From NCBI RefSeq assembly GCF_030345095.1, contig NZ_CP128360.1:3844001-3908000 (forward strand): a stretch of 64,000 nucleotides of DNA, in the 5' to 3' direction. This stretch comes from Solwaraspora sp. WMMA2056 (lineage in GTDB: Bacteria; Actinomycetota; Actinomycetes; Mycobacteriales; Micromonosporaceae). A program made the position numbers and the translations under genes. Shown piece after piece: positions 7,600-15,444 of the stretch; position 1 is the first letter of the stretch; each line of letters begins with the position of its first letter. The notes below the pieces were generated by a model. That model did not search any database. It saw only the letters and a list, made by a program, of their open reading frames with translations, and was not told the origin of the DNA.

Positions 7600-8520
7600 T
7601 CAGTCGATCGTGGCGATGAGGCGTCGTAGCGCGGCGTGAGCCGGTGGACCCCAGGTCGGCTTGCCGCCGGGGCGACCGTGGACCCCGGCGTCGCCGATGA
7701 GGATGCCGCCGAGGGCGCGGGCCATCGCCCAGCCACGGGCGCGGTGCATGGTGGCGGCGTCCGGCGTCGGCTGGTACGCCGAGTAAAAGTGGTCGATCAT
7801 GTCGTCCGGGAGCAGGATCCAGCCGGCAGCGAGGTCGTACGCCGGGTCGCCCACGCAGAGATCGCCGAAGTCGATGACGCCGCAGATGGTGCCGTCAGCG
7901 GTCAGAACGTTCGCCGGGTGCAGGTCCGCGTGCAGCCACAGCGCCGGGCCTGACCATCCGGGTGCGTCGACCGCGTCCCGCCAGACAGCCTGGACGGCGT
8001 CTGGGTCGTCGATCAGCCCGCGCTCGGTGACCTCGGCGAGTCCGTGGGTGAACTGGTCGGTGTGGTAGGCCAACGGCCCGCCCCGGCCGCTGCCGCTGCC
8101 CATGGTCGCGCTGTCGGGAGCGGGCCGATGCAGCGCGGTCAGGAACGTCGCCAGGGATTCAGCAGCCGTGTGGGCTCGGGTGACCGGGGCCCGGTCGGCG
8201 GGGGTACCCGGGATCCAGGTGGTGACGAGCCAAGGCCGAGGGAACCGCTCGGACGGCTCGCCGAGCCGCTGCGGTACGGGGACCGGCAACGGCAGATGCG
8301 GTGCCAACGCGGGCAGCCAGGCGTACTCCTTGTACATCGACATGTCGGCGGTGACGGTCGCCCAGGGCAACCGGACAGCGAGATCCTCACCGAGGCGCCA
8401 CATCTGGTTGTCCCAGCCGCGCGCGGCCAGCCGGACCGGCCGATCGGCGAGGTCGGGACACTGGTCGCGGAGCAGTCCCTGGACCAGCTCTGCGGTGACC
8501 TCGACCTCGACGTGGTCCAC
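7600..8520 (-). CDS. Phosphotransferase of the APH fold
   Basis: The catalytic loop LWLHADLHPANVL and the downstream GVIDFGDLCVGDPAYDLA motif identify an aminoglycoside-phosphotransferase-fold kinase. The N-terminal lobe contains GWDNQMWRLGEDLAVRLPW, as in enzymes annotated as APH or macrolide-2'-kinase-like. I use the GTG at 8520 (306 residues); a TTG three codons further upstream is possible, and no clear ribosome-binding site separates them. It converges on the APH(6)-like gene with a 31-bp gap. These two kinases belong to different subfamilies and are not a duplication. The substrate is unknown. Confidence 0.8.
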   Translation of the reverse strand: MDHVEVEVTAELVQGLLRDQCPDLADRPVRLAARGWDNQMWRLGEDLAVRLPWATVTADMSMYKEYAWLPALAPHLPLPVPVPQRLGEPSERFPRPWLVTTWIPGTPADRAPVTRAHTAAESLATFLTALHRPAPDSATMGSGSGRGGPLAYHTDQFTHGLAEVTERGLIDDPDAVQAVWRDAVDAPGWSGPALWLHADLHPANVLTADGTICGVIDFGDLCVGDPAYDLAAGWILLPDDMIDHFYSAYQPTPDAATMHRARGWAMARALGGILIGDAGVHGRPGGKPTWGPPAHAALRRLIATID

Positions 8521-8588
8521 GGCGAGCAACAGTAGCCGTAGCTTGACGCTAGAGCCCAGGAATCGGCGCAGGCCTGGAGGGAGAATTC

Positions 8589-8816
8589 GTGGAGGTGACG
8601 ACCTACTTGGTGGTCTGCCGGCGGGTCGGCGACTGGTGGGCGATCAGTGTGCCTGAACTCAACGGCGTACATACGCAGGCCCGGCGACTCGACCAGGTCG
8701 CTGCGGCGGCTCGAGAAGCGATCGCGTTGCTGCTTGACGTCAATCAAGCCGTGGTGGACGTCGATGTGTTTCCAGATCCTCCAGGTGTCTGCAACGGAGC
8801 TGGTCAGCCGGCCTGA
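8589..8816 (+). CDS. HicB-like small protein without a HicA partner
   Basis: A 75-residue protein with the beta-beta-beta-alpha pattern of the partial RNase-H fold of HicB: a YLVVCRRVGDWWAISVPEL segment, a G-V-H-T-Q-A turn, then an amphipathic helix DQVAAAAREAIALLLDV. GTG start with GGAGG about 8 bases upstream. HicB proteins normally neutralise the HicA mRNA interferase, but no HicA-like frame lies next to it, and the domain ends without a DNA-binding extension. Many actinomycetes have such lone copies. Its last 77 bp overlap the 3' end of the convergent NUDIX gene, which is unusual and makes the exact end of either gene worth checking. Confidence 0.65.
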   Translation: MEVTTYLVVCRRVGDWWAISVPELNGVHTQARRLDQVAAAAREAIALLLDVNQAVVDVDVFPDPPGVCNGAGQPA

Positions 8817-9282
8817 GGCTGGGCCCGCCGGGCGGGCTCGATAGGGTACTCCACCGATGGTCGATGCTGCCGAGTAGTGCGTCTTGGTCGTCGGCCAGAT
8901 GAGAACGAAGCGGCAGCGGGACGAATCGGCAGGCAACCCGTAGCTCGCTGTCCAACCCGGAACCCGTCACAGTGTGCTGCCAGGTATCGGGTGCCTCGGA
9001 TGGAGCCCGCAGGTGGAAGTATGTGGTGCGGCGGGGCTGACCGGTCCCGGGGTGTGGCTTGTCTTCCGCCCCGATCCCGCAGACCACGGTGACGTCGGTC
9101 AGGCCGGTCTCCTCGGCGACTTCGCGTAGTACCGCGTCGTGCAACTCCTCGTCGGGTTGCACGCCACCAGCCGGCACCTGAGTGCCAGCGTCGGGGTGGT
9201 CGATCTGGTCGAAGACGAGGAGTTGCGCACCGCTGCCGGTGGTACGGATGACGTATCCGGCGACGCGGGTTCGTGGCCTCAT
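8740..9282 (-). CDS. NUDIX hydrolase
   Basis: The NUDIX box is complete: with the start used here it runs from Gly40 to Leu61 (GGVQPDEELHDAVLREVAEETGL, shown in parts: GGVQPDEEL, then REVAEETGL) and fits GX5EX7REUXEEXGU. These enzymes hydrolyse nucleoside diphosphates linked to another moiety with a divalent metal. The substrate is not evident. The start is uncertain. The ATG at 9282 opens the conserved MRPRTRVAGYVI strand, while ATGs at 9312 and 9342 would add 10 or 20 residues; none has a convincing ribosome-binding site. The C-terminal 25 codons overlap the convergent HicB-like gene. Confidence 0.82.
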   Translation of the reverse strand: MRPRTRVAGYVIRTTGSGAQLLVFDQIDHPDAGTQVPAGGVQPDEELHDAVLREVAEETGLTDVTVVCGIGAEDKPHPGTGQPRRTTYFHLRAPSEAPDTWQHTVTGSGLDSELRVACRFVPLPLRSHLADDQDALLGSIDHRWSTLSSPPGGPSLRPADQLRCRHLEDLETHRRPPRLD

Positions 9283-9385
9283 CGGTACATCGTGCACGGC
9301 CCCCAGAGGCATGACCGGTTTGCCGAGACGATTGCCCTCCATGCTGGTCGTGGATGCATCCTCACCGTCGTTGTACGGTTCCACC

Positions 9386-10174
9386 GTGCGTGCGCCGGTG
9401 AACGTGACGATCTGGGATGGTCCGGCCGGACCGGCACCCGCGATCCTGATCCACGGCACACTCAGCTGGGCGGTGTCGGCGTTCGAGCGGCAACGGCCGT
9501 TGGCCCGGCGTCGGCGGGTGCTGCTGCCGGACCGACGGGGTTACGGCCGCAGTCCGGACCTCGACGACGGTCAGGTAACCAGTGACTACGCCGTTGACGC
9601 GCGGGACGTGGTCGCTCTGATGACCGGCGGCGTCCATCTGGTCGGGCATTCCTACGGCGGGACGGTTGCGATGATCGCCGCAGCGGCGCGGCCCAACCTG
9701 GTCCGGTCGTTGACGCTCATCGAGCCGTGCGCCCATCAGGTCGCCTCGGACGATCCGGTGGTCGCCGCAGCGGTCCAGGACGCGCGTGAATTCATGTCTG
9801 GTGCCCGCCGGTGGACCGCACAGCAGTATCTCGACTTGGTTTACCCGGCCGGGCAGCCGCGCCCGGAGCCGGCGGATCGGCTGCAGCGGGCAGCCCGGAC
9901 CGCACTGAACGAGCGTCCTTGCTGGCTCGCGGACCTGGCGACCCAGCCGCTCGCGGATGCTGCTTTCGCGAAACTAGTGATCGTCGGCGACTGGGGTACG
10001 GTCCCTGGCGGCTACCGGCCCGGCATGGCGCAGGTGATGGAGAGGGTTGCGGCGACGGTCGCTGACCGGATCGGTGCTCGTCTGGTGCGAGTGCCCGGTG
10101 CCGCGCACGAGCCCCACCGCGAGCAGCCCGACGCGGTCAACAAGGTGCTCGAACAGCTGTGGTCAGCCGAGTGA
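9386..10174 (+). CDS. Alpha/beta hydrolase
   Basis: A 262-residue enzyme from a GTG at 9386. The oxyanion region is ILIHGTLSW, the nucleophile elbow is GHSYGGT (Ser catalytic), and the late PGAAHEPH supplies the His; an acid residue is expected in the VIVGDWG strand. An open frame runs further upstream but would overlap the divergent NUDIX start and lacks the fold. I therefore start just before the first beta strand, VNVTIWDG. The family covers esterases, lipases, epoxide hydrolases and haloperoxidases; the substrate cannot be told. It is convergent with the GH64 gene, and two hairpins between them can end both transcripts. Confidence 0.85.
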   Translation: MRAPVNVTIWDGPAGPAPAILIHGTLSWAVSAFERQRPLARRRRVLLPDRRGYGRSPDLDDGQVTSDYAVDARDVVALMTGGVHLVGHSYGGTVAMIAAAARPNLVRSLTLIEPCAHQVASDDPVVAAAVQDAREFMSGARRWTAQQYLDLVYPAGQPRPEPADRLQRAARTALNERPCWLADLATQPLADAAFAKLVIVGDWGTVPGGYRPGMAQVMERVAATVADRIGARLVRVPGAAHEPHREQPDAVNKVLEQLWSAE

Positions 10175-10273
10175 GGTGGTAGCCCGCTGCTCCTGCCGGT
10201 GGCCGATCGGATGCGCGTGGCCGAACGCGCCGTCGGCGTGTCGGGTCGATGGCGCGTAGTGGATCAAGGCTGG

Positions 10274-10334
10274 GCCTTCGCCCCGCCGAAGGCACCGCCC
10301 CGGACGGGTGCGCCGGTGGCGGGCCGGCGCACCC
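10274..10334. terminator. Two hairpins between convergent genes
   Basis: GCCTTCG at 10274-10280 pairs with CGAAGGC at 10287-10293 across a 6-base loop. GGGTGCGCCGG at 10306-10316 pairs with CCGGCGCACCC at 10324-10334 across a 7-base loop. Neither has a long U tract, as is usual in actinomycetes. They lie just past the end of the GH64 gene (minus strand) and 100 bp past the hydrolase (plus strand). Confidence 0.6.
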
Positions 10335-10358
10335 GGACCGAGGCGGGGGAGGGCCCGG

Positions 10359-11546
10359 TCAGAACGGGCTGAGCACCACTCCGGCGGAGCGGGGGTCGCC
10401 GTCGTGGACGAGGGACTCGAACGCACCGACGTCGTCGAACGCGAACGCGTACGCCTTTCCGTCGCGCATGTTGGCGTGGATGATCCGGGCGTACTGGTTG
10501 GTCGGGTTGCTGCGGTAGAACTCGGCGGCGTTGGTGCTGGGTTGGGTGTGGATGGTGCCGAGGGTGCCACGGTTCAGCGCGGCGCACAGCGTACGGGAGA
10601 TCGGCCCGACCACCTGGTCGTTGGGGGCGGGCAGGTCACCGTCGCAGCCCCACACGCTCGCCGACGAGGGCCGGTTGAACGAGGCGACGACCTGGCCGGC
10701 GCTGTTGGTGAAGGTCATCACCCGGCCCGAGGTCCGGCCGAAGTAGCGGACGTCGGGGCGGTCGCCGAACGGTACGACGGTCAGTGTCCGGCTGGTGTAC
10801 GTGTTCCACGCCGAGGTGATGTAGGAGTCCAGGTAGGTGGGGCTGAACAGGCCGGCGCCGGCCGCCTTGCCCGGAGCGAGCACCCGCAGCACGGTGCCGT
10901 CGCCCCGGGTCTGCACCGTGTTGGCCCAGCCGGACTGGGCGCGGACCCCGTTGATGATCGCGTTTCGGCCGCCCGTGACGACGTCGCCGGTGCGCTTGGT
11001 GACGCCGTTGGCACCGGTCACGGTGACCGCGTGCGGTACGGCGAACATGTCCACCTGGGAGCTGTTGAGCCACAGGCCGGCGTCGTTGTAGGTGAATTCG
11101 CTCCAGTCGAACAGGATGTCGCGGTTGGGGTCGCCGCCGGCCCAGGGGGCGGGCTGGACCAGGCCGGTCGGGGTGAGGAAGAACTTCAGTTTCTCCCCGA
11201 AGGAGAAGTAGACCCGGCCGGAGAAGCCACGCGGGAAGCGGATCGTCGCGCTGGTGCCGTTGGCCGGTCCGGCGATCGAGGCGTCGGGTGCGGGTGACGG
11301 TGGGATCTGTCCGCCGGACCAGGGGATGAACGTGCCAGCCTGGTTGACGTAGCCGAGGCGGCCGGAGGAGAGCTGTACGCCGATCACGTACAGGTGGACG
11401 GACCCGGCCCGGCCGGTGCTGTTGGTGACGGTGACCGGCAGCAGTGCCGGGCCGACGGCCTGGGCGGGGGTGGCGGCGACGAGGCCGGTCGGGACGGCGG
11501 TGAGCAGGGCGGCTGCGACGGCCAGCAGCTTTCTTCGGACAACCAC
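10359..11546 (-). CDS. Secreted beta-1,3-glucanase, GH64 (thaumatin-like fold)
   Basis: A 395-residue protein with a signal peptide (VVVRRKLLAVAAALLTAVPTG, cleavage probably after AATPAQA). The mature part matches GH64 laminaripentaose-producing glucanases: LPVTVTNSTGRAGSVHLYVIG, RVYFSFGEKLKFFL, the acidic FDWSEFTYND segment and a late Cys pair. GH64 enzymes cut beta-1,3-glucan of fungal or algal walls, with an Asp and a Glu as catalytic residues in the cleft. I choose the GTG at 11546 because GAGGAG stands 6 bases upstream; the longer frame has no signal peptide at its start. No carbohydrate-binding module follows. A LacI-type palindrome lies 33 bp upstream, which suggests induction by oligosaccharides. 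Confidence 0.88.
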   Translation of the reverse strand: MVVRRKLLAVAAALLTAVPTGLVAATPAQAVGPALLPVTVTNSTGRAGSVHLYVIGVQLSSGRLGYVNQAGTFIPWSGGQIPPSPAPDASIAGPANGTSATIRFPRGFSGRVYFSFGEKLKFFLTPTGLVQPAPWAGGDPNRDILFDWSEFTYNDAGLWLNSSQVDMFAVPHAVTVTGANGVTKRTGDVVTGGRNAIINGVRAQSGWANTVQTRGDGTVLRVLAPGKAAGAGLFSPTYLDSYITSAWNTYTSRTLTVVPFGDRPDVRYFGRTSGRVMTFTNSAGQVVASFNRPSSASVWGCDGDLPAPNDQVVGPISRTLCAALNRGTLGTIHTQPSTNAAEFYRSNPTNQYARIIHANMRDGKAYAFAFDDVGAFESLVHDGDPRSAGVVLSPF

Positions 11547-11578
11547 GAGGGACTCCTCTGGTCGGAGGTCGGACGTGA

Positions 11579-11590
11579 GAGAGCGCTCTC
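11579..11590. promoter_or_regulatory. Candidate LacI-family operator (GAGAGCGCTCTC)
   Basis: A perfect 12-bp palindrome centred on GC, 33 bp upstream of the GH64 start. The core GAGCGCTC is the core of known actinomycete LacI-type sites such as the CebR box. Further upstream, on the minus strand, TTGACA (from plus-strand TGTCAA at 11619-11624) could serve as -35, with the palindrome downstream of the promoter. A TGTTAACA palindrome lies between the two. No LacI-type gene is adjacent, so the repressor would act in trans. Confidence 0.6.
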
Positions 11591-11698
11591 CGAGAAGAGT
11601 CTTACTGTTAACACTGTTTGTCAATAGATGTACGGCGATGTGGCGACCTATGGGTGTCGACGCCGCCATTCGGCCGGGGAGAGTTCACCGAACCCTGC

Positions 11699-11704
11699 TA
11701 GTTT
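11699..11704 (+). promoter_or_regulatory. Possible -10 element of a leaderless glycosyltransferase transcript
   Basis: TAGTTT at 11699-11704 is followed after only 6 bases by the GTG of the glycosyltransferase at 11711, and no ribosome-binding site lies between. This spacing fits a leaderless mRNA starting at or next to the GTG. No clear -35 element is visible. Confidence 0.4.
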
Positions 11705-11710
11705 CGGCCC

Positions 11711-13360
11711 GTGAGTGAGGCAGACGGATCACCCACCGTCCCACGTGTCGTCCGAAACGACTGGTCGTCGGTCGCCGCGCCCGATCTGGTGGATTGGCGA
11801 CCCACCCTGACGGTGAGCGTCGTCATTCCGGCCTTCAACTGCCAGCCGACCCTCGATCTGACGCTGGCGTCGTTGAGTCGGCAGACGTACCCGACCGAGC
11901 TGCTCGAGGTCGTCGTGGCCGACGACGGCTCGGACCCGCCGCTGACCCTGCCCCCGGTCCGGCCGGCGCGGACGAGGATCGTCCGGGTCGGTGCCGACGG
12001 CATGGCCGGCTGGGGGCGGGCCGCCGCGCTGCGCTGCGGGGTCGCGCACAGCTCCGGTGAGATCCTGCACTGGCTGGACGCCGACATGATCGTCTACCCC
12101 GAGCACGTCGCGGCCCAGGTCCGCTGGCAGCACGTGCTGCCGTACGCGGTGACCCTCGGCTACAAGCGCTTCGTCGAGCCGGACGGCGACGGGCGGTGGC
12201 CGTCGGCCGAGACGGTCGCCGCGACACTCGACCGGGGCGCGGCGGCGGAACTGTTCGGTGACCGGGCCAGCGAGCCGCACAGCTACGTCGAGCGGTACAT
12301 CAACCAGACCGACCAGCTCCGCATCGCCGACCACCACGTCTTCAAGATCCATGTCGGGGCGACCGCCGCGCTGCGCCGCGACCTGTACGAGCAGGCCGGC
12401 GGCTTCGACGCCGACCTGCGCCTCGGCGAGGACACCGAGTTCGGCTACCGCCTCGCCCAGGCAGGCGCGGTGTTCGTGCCGGAGCCGGCCGCGCGCAGCT
12501 GGCATCTCGGGCGTACCCATGTCATGCGGGCCCGCCAGGACGTCGCCCGCTGGAACCGCCCGTTCTTCGCCGACCGGGTCCCGTACCCCCGCACCTGGCG
12601 CAAGGTGGGCGGGACGTCCTGGTCCGTGCCGCTCGCCGAGGTGGTCATGGCCGTCGGTGACGAACCGCTGGAACGGGTACGGGCGGCGGTCGACTCGGTG
12701 CTGCGCGGCACCGAACACGACATCCGGATCACTCTCGTCGGCCCGTGGGACCGGCTCGACGACGCGCGCATGAGGGTCCTCACCGACCCGTCGCGAGACC
12801 TGCGGCTGATCGCCGCGACCTACCGGGGCGAACCACGGGTCCGACTGGCCACCGAGCCGCCCACCAGTGTCTTTCCTACCCCGTACCGGCTGGACCTGCC
12901 GGCCGCGTACGGCCTGGCGCCGGACGCGCTGCGGCGCCTGATCGACGTGGCCGACCGCTACCAGGTCGGGGTGGTCCGGGTCGATCCCGACGGCACCGCC
13001 GACGCTGTTGCGGAGGCCGGCGTCGCGCTGTGGCGGACCGCCGCGCTCGGCCGGGCCCGGTGGGTGCGCTGCGCCGACGAGCCGCTGTTCGACGTGGTGA
13101 CATCGGTGTACGGGCACCGCGACGTCACCGCCGAGGCGGTCGGCGTCGTCGACCTGACCCGGTTCGACGCGGCCGACCTGGCGGGCGGCATGCCCCGGCT
13201 CACCGGTCGGGGCCGGGCACCCGCCCTGGTGCCGACGACGGTCGAGGTGGCGGGCGTGCGGTCGCTGGCCAGGGCCACCGTGGTGGTGGCGTGGATGGCA
13301 GGGCGGCGGGTACGGGCGACGCTGCGCGTACCCGCCCGCAGCGGCACCAGGATCGGCTAG
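11711..13360 (+). CDS. Family 2 glycosyltransferase
   Basis: A 549-residue protein. Residues about 35-230 form a GT-A domain: VSVVIPAFNCQPTLDLTLASL, the VVVADDGSD nucleotide-binding part, and LHWLDADMIVYP carrying the DxD metal motif. The acceptor region is RLGEDTEFGYRLAQAG (the ED of the catalytic base), followed by WHLGRTH. A second region of about 250 residues follows, which may be a degenerate second GT-A-like domain. No membrane helix is evident, so it is probably cytosolic. The donor and acceptor are unknown; surface polysaccharide synthesis is plausible. Its stop overlaps the stop of the convergent glycosyltransferase by 4 bases (CTAG). Confidence 0.85.
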   Translation: MSEADGSPTVPRVVRNDWSSVAAPDLVDWRPTLTVSVVIPAFNCQPTLDLTLASLSRQTYPTELLEVVVADDGSDPPLTLPPVRPARTRIVRVGADGMAGWGRAAALRCGVAHSSGEILHWLDADMIVYPEHVAAQVRWQHVLPYAVTLGYKRFVEPDGDGRWPSAETVAATLDRGAAAELFGDRASEPHSYVERYINQTDQLRIADHHVFKIHVGATAALRRDLYEQAGGFDADLRLGEDTEFGYRLAQAGAVFVPEPAARSWHLGRTHVMRARQDVARWNRPFFADRVPYPRTWRKVGGTSWSVPLAEVVMAVGDEPLERVRAAVDSVLRGTEHDIRITLVGPWDRLDDARMRVLTDPSRDLRLIAATYRGEPRVRLATEPPTSVFPTPYRLDLPAAYGLAPDALRRLIDVADRYQVGVVRVDPDGTADAVAEAGVALWRTAALGRARWVRCADEPLFDVVTSVYGHRDVTAEAVGVVDLTRFDAADLAGGMPRLTGRGRAPALVPTTVEVAGVRSLARATVVVAWMAGRRVRATLRVPARSGTRIG

Positions 13361-14427
13361 GAAGCGACCGACCGATCGGCCGGGCGCGCCGGCTGCGCGG
13401 CGGCTGGTTGCGCTGGTTGCCCGGCGGCTGGTTGCCCGGCGGTCGGCTGCGCGGCGGCTGGTTGCCCGGCGCCCGGTTGCGCGGTCGGCGGCCGGTGACC
13501 CCGCTTGAGCACCATGTCCCGCACGGTACGGCGCAGGTCCGGCGGGATCAGCCAGATCTGCGCGAACGTGAGGTAGTCCAGCAGGCCCGGCCGGCCATGC
13601 CGCCGCGCCTCGCGCAGCAGCGTCGTGAAGACCTTGCCGCTGCGGGTCGGTGCCGCCATCGAGCTGATCACGCTCATCGTGAGGGCGGCGTACGCGCGGG
13701 GGGTCATCAGCGGGCGACTGCGCTGCAGCCACTCGAACTGCGCCTGCCACGGCGAACGCAGGCTGATCCGCGGCCGGTTCTCGTCCTGGTGCCAGATGAC
13801 CAGCGGCTCGTCGGCGAAGACGAGTGCGACGTCGTCGTGGCTCAGCGCCCGCAGCGACCAGTCGAGTTCCTGCATCCGGGGCACCGACGGATCGAACGGC
13901 ACCCGGCGGAACAACTCGGTCGGGGCCATGATCGTCGACGTCTGGATGAACCCGTCACCGTGGAACAGCCCCCGTCGGACGGTGAAGTACTCACTGAGCG
14001 GCTCGTCCGGTCCGGGGAGCCGGCGGGGGATGACGAACTCGGCCCTGGGGGTCCGGTTGATCAGCCGGCTCGCGACGACCGGCAGCGGCGCGGACGCCGT
14101 ACGGGCGACGTCGAGTTGGGCGGCGAGCTTGCCGGGCAGCCACTCGTCGTCGTCGTCGAGCAACGCCACCCAGGGCGCGTACGCGTGCCGTACCCCGGCG
14201 TTGCGGGCCGCCGGCGCGCCACCCCGTTCGGGTAGGCCGACCACCCGGATCCGGGGGTCGGCGATCGAGTCGAGGGCGACCCCGGTCGCCTCGTCGGGCC
14301 CGTCGACCACCACGATCACTTCGAGGTCCTCGACGGTTTGTGCCAGCGCACTGCGGACGGCGCGGGTGACGAGATCCGGACGACCGTGGGTCGGGATGAC
14401 CACGCTGACGGTGGGCGTGTTGAGCAT
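13357..14427 (-). CDS. Family 2 glycosyltransferase with repetitive Ala-Gln-Pro tail
   Basis: A 356-residue protein starting MLNTPTVSVVIPTHGRPDLV. GT-A landmarks are VIVVVDGPD, RNAGVRHA, LLDDDDEWLPGKL (metal-binding DxD region) and MQELDWSLRAL near the acceptor. The last 40 or so residues are a low-complexity run of AQP/AGQP units ending RPADRSVAS. The frame is open further upstream but lacks homology there; an ATG at 14442 five codons earlier is an alternative start. It lies tail to tail with the other glycosyltransferase and shares four bases at the stops. The tail is likely a disordered linker and may vary between strains. Confidence 0.85.
   Translation of the reverse strand: MLNTPTVSVVIPTHGRPDLVTRAVRSALAQTVEDLEVIVVVDGPDEATGVALDSIADPRIRVVGLPERGGAPAARNAGVRHAYAPWVALLDDDDEWLPGKLAAQLDVARTASAPLPVVASRLINRTPRAEFVIPRRLPGPDEPLSEYFTVRRGLFHGDGFIQTSTIMAPTELFRRVPFDPSVPRMQELDWSLRALSHDDVALVFADEPLVIWHQDENRPRISLRSPWQAQFEWLQRSRPLMTPRAYAALTMSVISSMAAPTRSGKVFTTLLREARRHGRPGLLDYLTFAQIWLIPPDLRRTVRDMVLKRGHRPPTAQPGAGQPAAAQPTAGQPAAGQPAQPAAAQPARPADRSVAS
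13390..13490. repeat. Degenerate short tandem repeat inside the glycosyltransferase C terminus
   Basis: The motif GGCTGGTTGC and close variants recur every 12-30 bases (GGCGGCTGGTTGCCCGG and GGCTGCGCGGCGG units). It encodes the Ala-Gln-Pro-rich tail on the minus strand. Length variation by slippage would keep frame when units of 3n are lost. Confidence 0.7.
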
Positions 14428-14565
14428 GCGTCGACCTGCCATGGGTGCGGTTGAGCAGCTACGGGCGATGGCGCAGGGCTGTCCTGTCGTACGGAACCTG
14501 GCCCGGGTGATCCTCGGGCGATGTTCGCCGCCGGGTACGTCCATCAGGTGAAGCCCAGACAGGCA

Positions 14566-14607
14566 ACAGGCGTACAGACCGGGAAACACCCGGGTCTGTA
14601 CGCCTGT
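14566..14607. terminator. Strong hairpin ending the pentose-phosphate operon
   Basis: ACAGGCGTACAGACC (14566-14580) pairs perfectly with GGTCTGTACGCCTGT (14593-14607), and the stem continues with GGG/CCC past a one-base bulge to a 5-base loop. It lies 64 bp downstream of pgl on the minus strand and upstream of the next minus-strand gene, so it most likely ends the six-gene operon. No U tract follows. Confidence 0.75.
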
Positions 14608-14670
14608 CGAAGCGGTGCTCTGCGCCGGCGGAATCCGTCGCTCCGCGCTGCGGAACCCGTCCGCGAGCTG

Positions 14671-15444
14671 TCAGCCGTCCTGGTCCGCTGCCGTGGCGAC
14701 CTCGGCGGCGGCCGCCTGGTCGAGCAGCCACCAGGTGCGCCGCACGCCGCGTACCCCGGACGCCGGGACCGCGACGGCGTCGGCGCCGCCGTACGCCTTG
14801 GCGACCGCCGTCGCCTTGTCCGCGCCGGCCGCGACCAGCCACACCTCGTCGGCGGTGTTGATCGTCGGCAGGGTCAACGTGATCCGGGTCGGCGGCGGCT
14901 TCGGGCTGTTGCGGACCGCCGCCACCGGGCGGGTTTCGCCGGTGACCGGATGGTCTGGGAAGACCGAGGCGACGTGCCCGTCCTCACCGACGCCGAGCAT
15001 CAGCACGTCGAAACGGGGCAGCGGGGCCGTACCCGGGCCGGCGGCGACCCGGTCGAGGACGGCGGCGTACCGGGCGGCGGCGGCCTCCGGGTCGTCACCG
15101 TCGGGGCCGTCCGACGCCGGCATCGCGTGCACCCGCTGCGGGTCCAGCGGCAGTACGTCGAGCAGCGCCGCGCGGGCCTGGGTCTCGTTGCGGTCCGGGT
15201 CGCCGGCCGGCAGGAACCGTTCGTCGCCCCACCACAGGTCCACCCGGGACCAGTCGACCGCGTGCCGGGCCGGCAGTTCGCCGACGGCGCGCAGCACGGC
15301 CGCCGCGACCCGCCCGCCGGTGAGCACCACCGACGCCTCGCCCCGGTCGGCCTGGGCGTCGATCAGTGCGACGACGAGCCGGGACGCCACCGCGCTGGCC
15401 AGCACGGTGGCGTCCGGGTGGACCACGAGTCGGGAGCTACTCAC
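14671..15444 (-). CDS. pgl: 6-phosphogluconolactonase
   Basis: A 257-residue cytosolic enzyme that hydrolyses 6-phosphoglucono-delta-lactone in the second step of the oxidative pentose phosphate path. It has family landmarks of DevB-type lactonases: VVLTGGRVAAAVL, WWGDERFLPAGDPDRNE (a WGDER signature) and LGVGEDGHVASVFPDHP with the catalytic His. The length is normal. The ATG lies within the stop of opcA (4-nt overlap), and it is the last gene of the operon before a strong hairpin. The gene for 6-phosphogluconate dehydrogenase, the next step, is not in this cluster. Confidence 0.95.
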   Translation of the reverse strand: MSSSRLVVHPDATVLASAVASRLVVALIDAQADRGEASVVLTGGRVAAAVLRAVGELPARHAVDWSRVDLWWGDERFLPAGDPDRNETQARAALLDVLPLDPQRVHAMPASDGPDGDDPEAAAARYAAVLDRVAAGPGTAPLPRFDVLMLGVGEDGHVASVFPDHPVTGETRPVAAVRNSPKPPPTRITLTLPTINTADEVWLVAAGADKATAVAKAYGGADAVAVPASGVRGVRRTWWLLDQAAAAEVATAADQDG

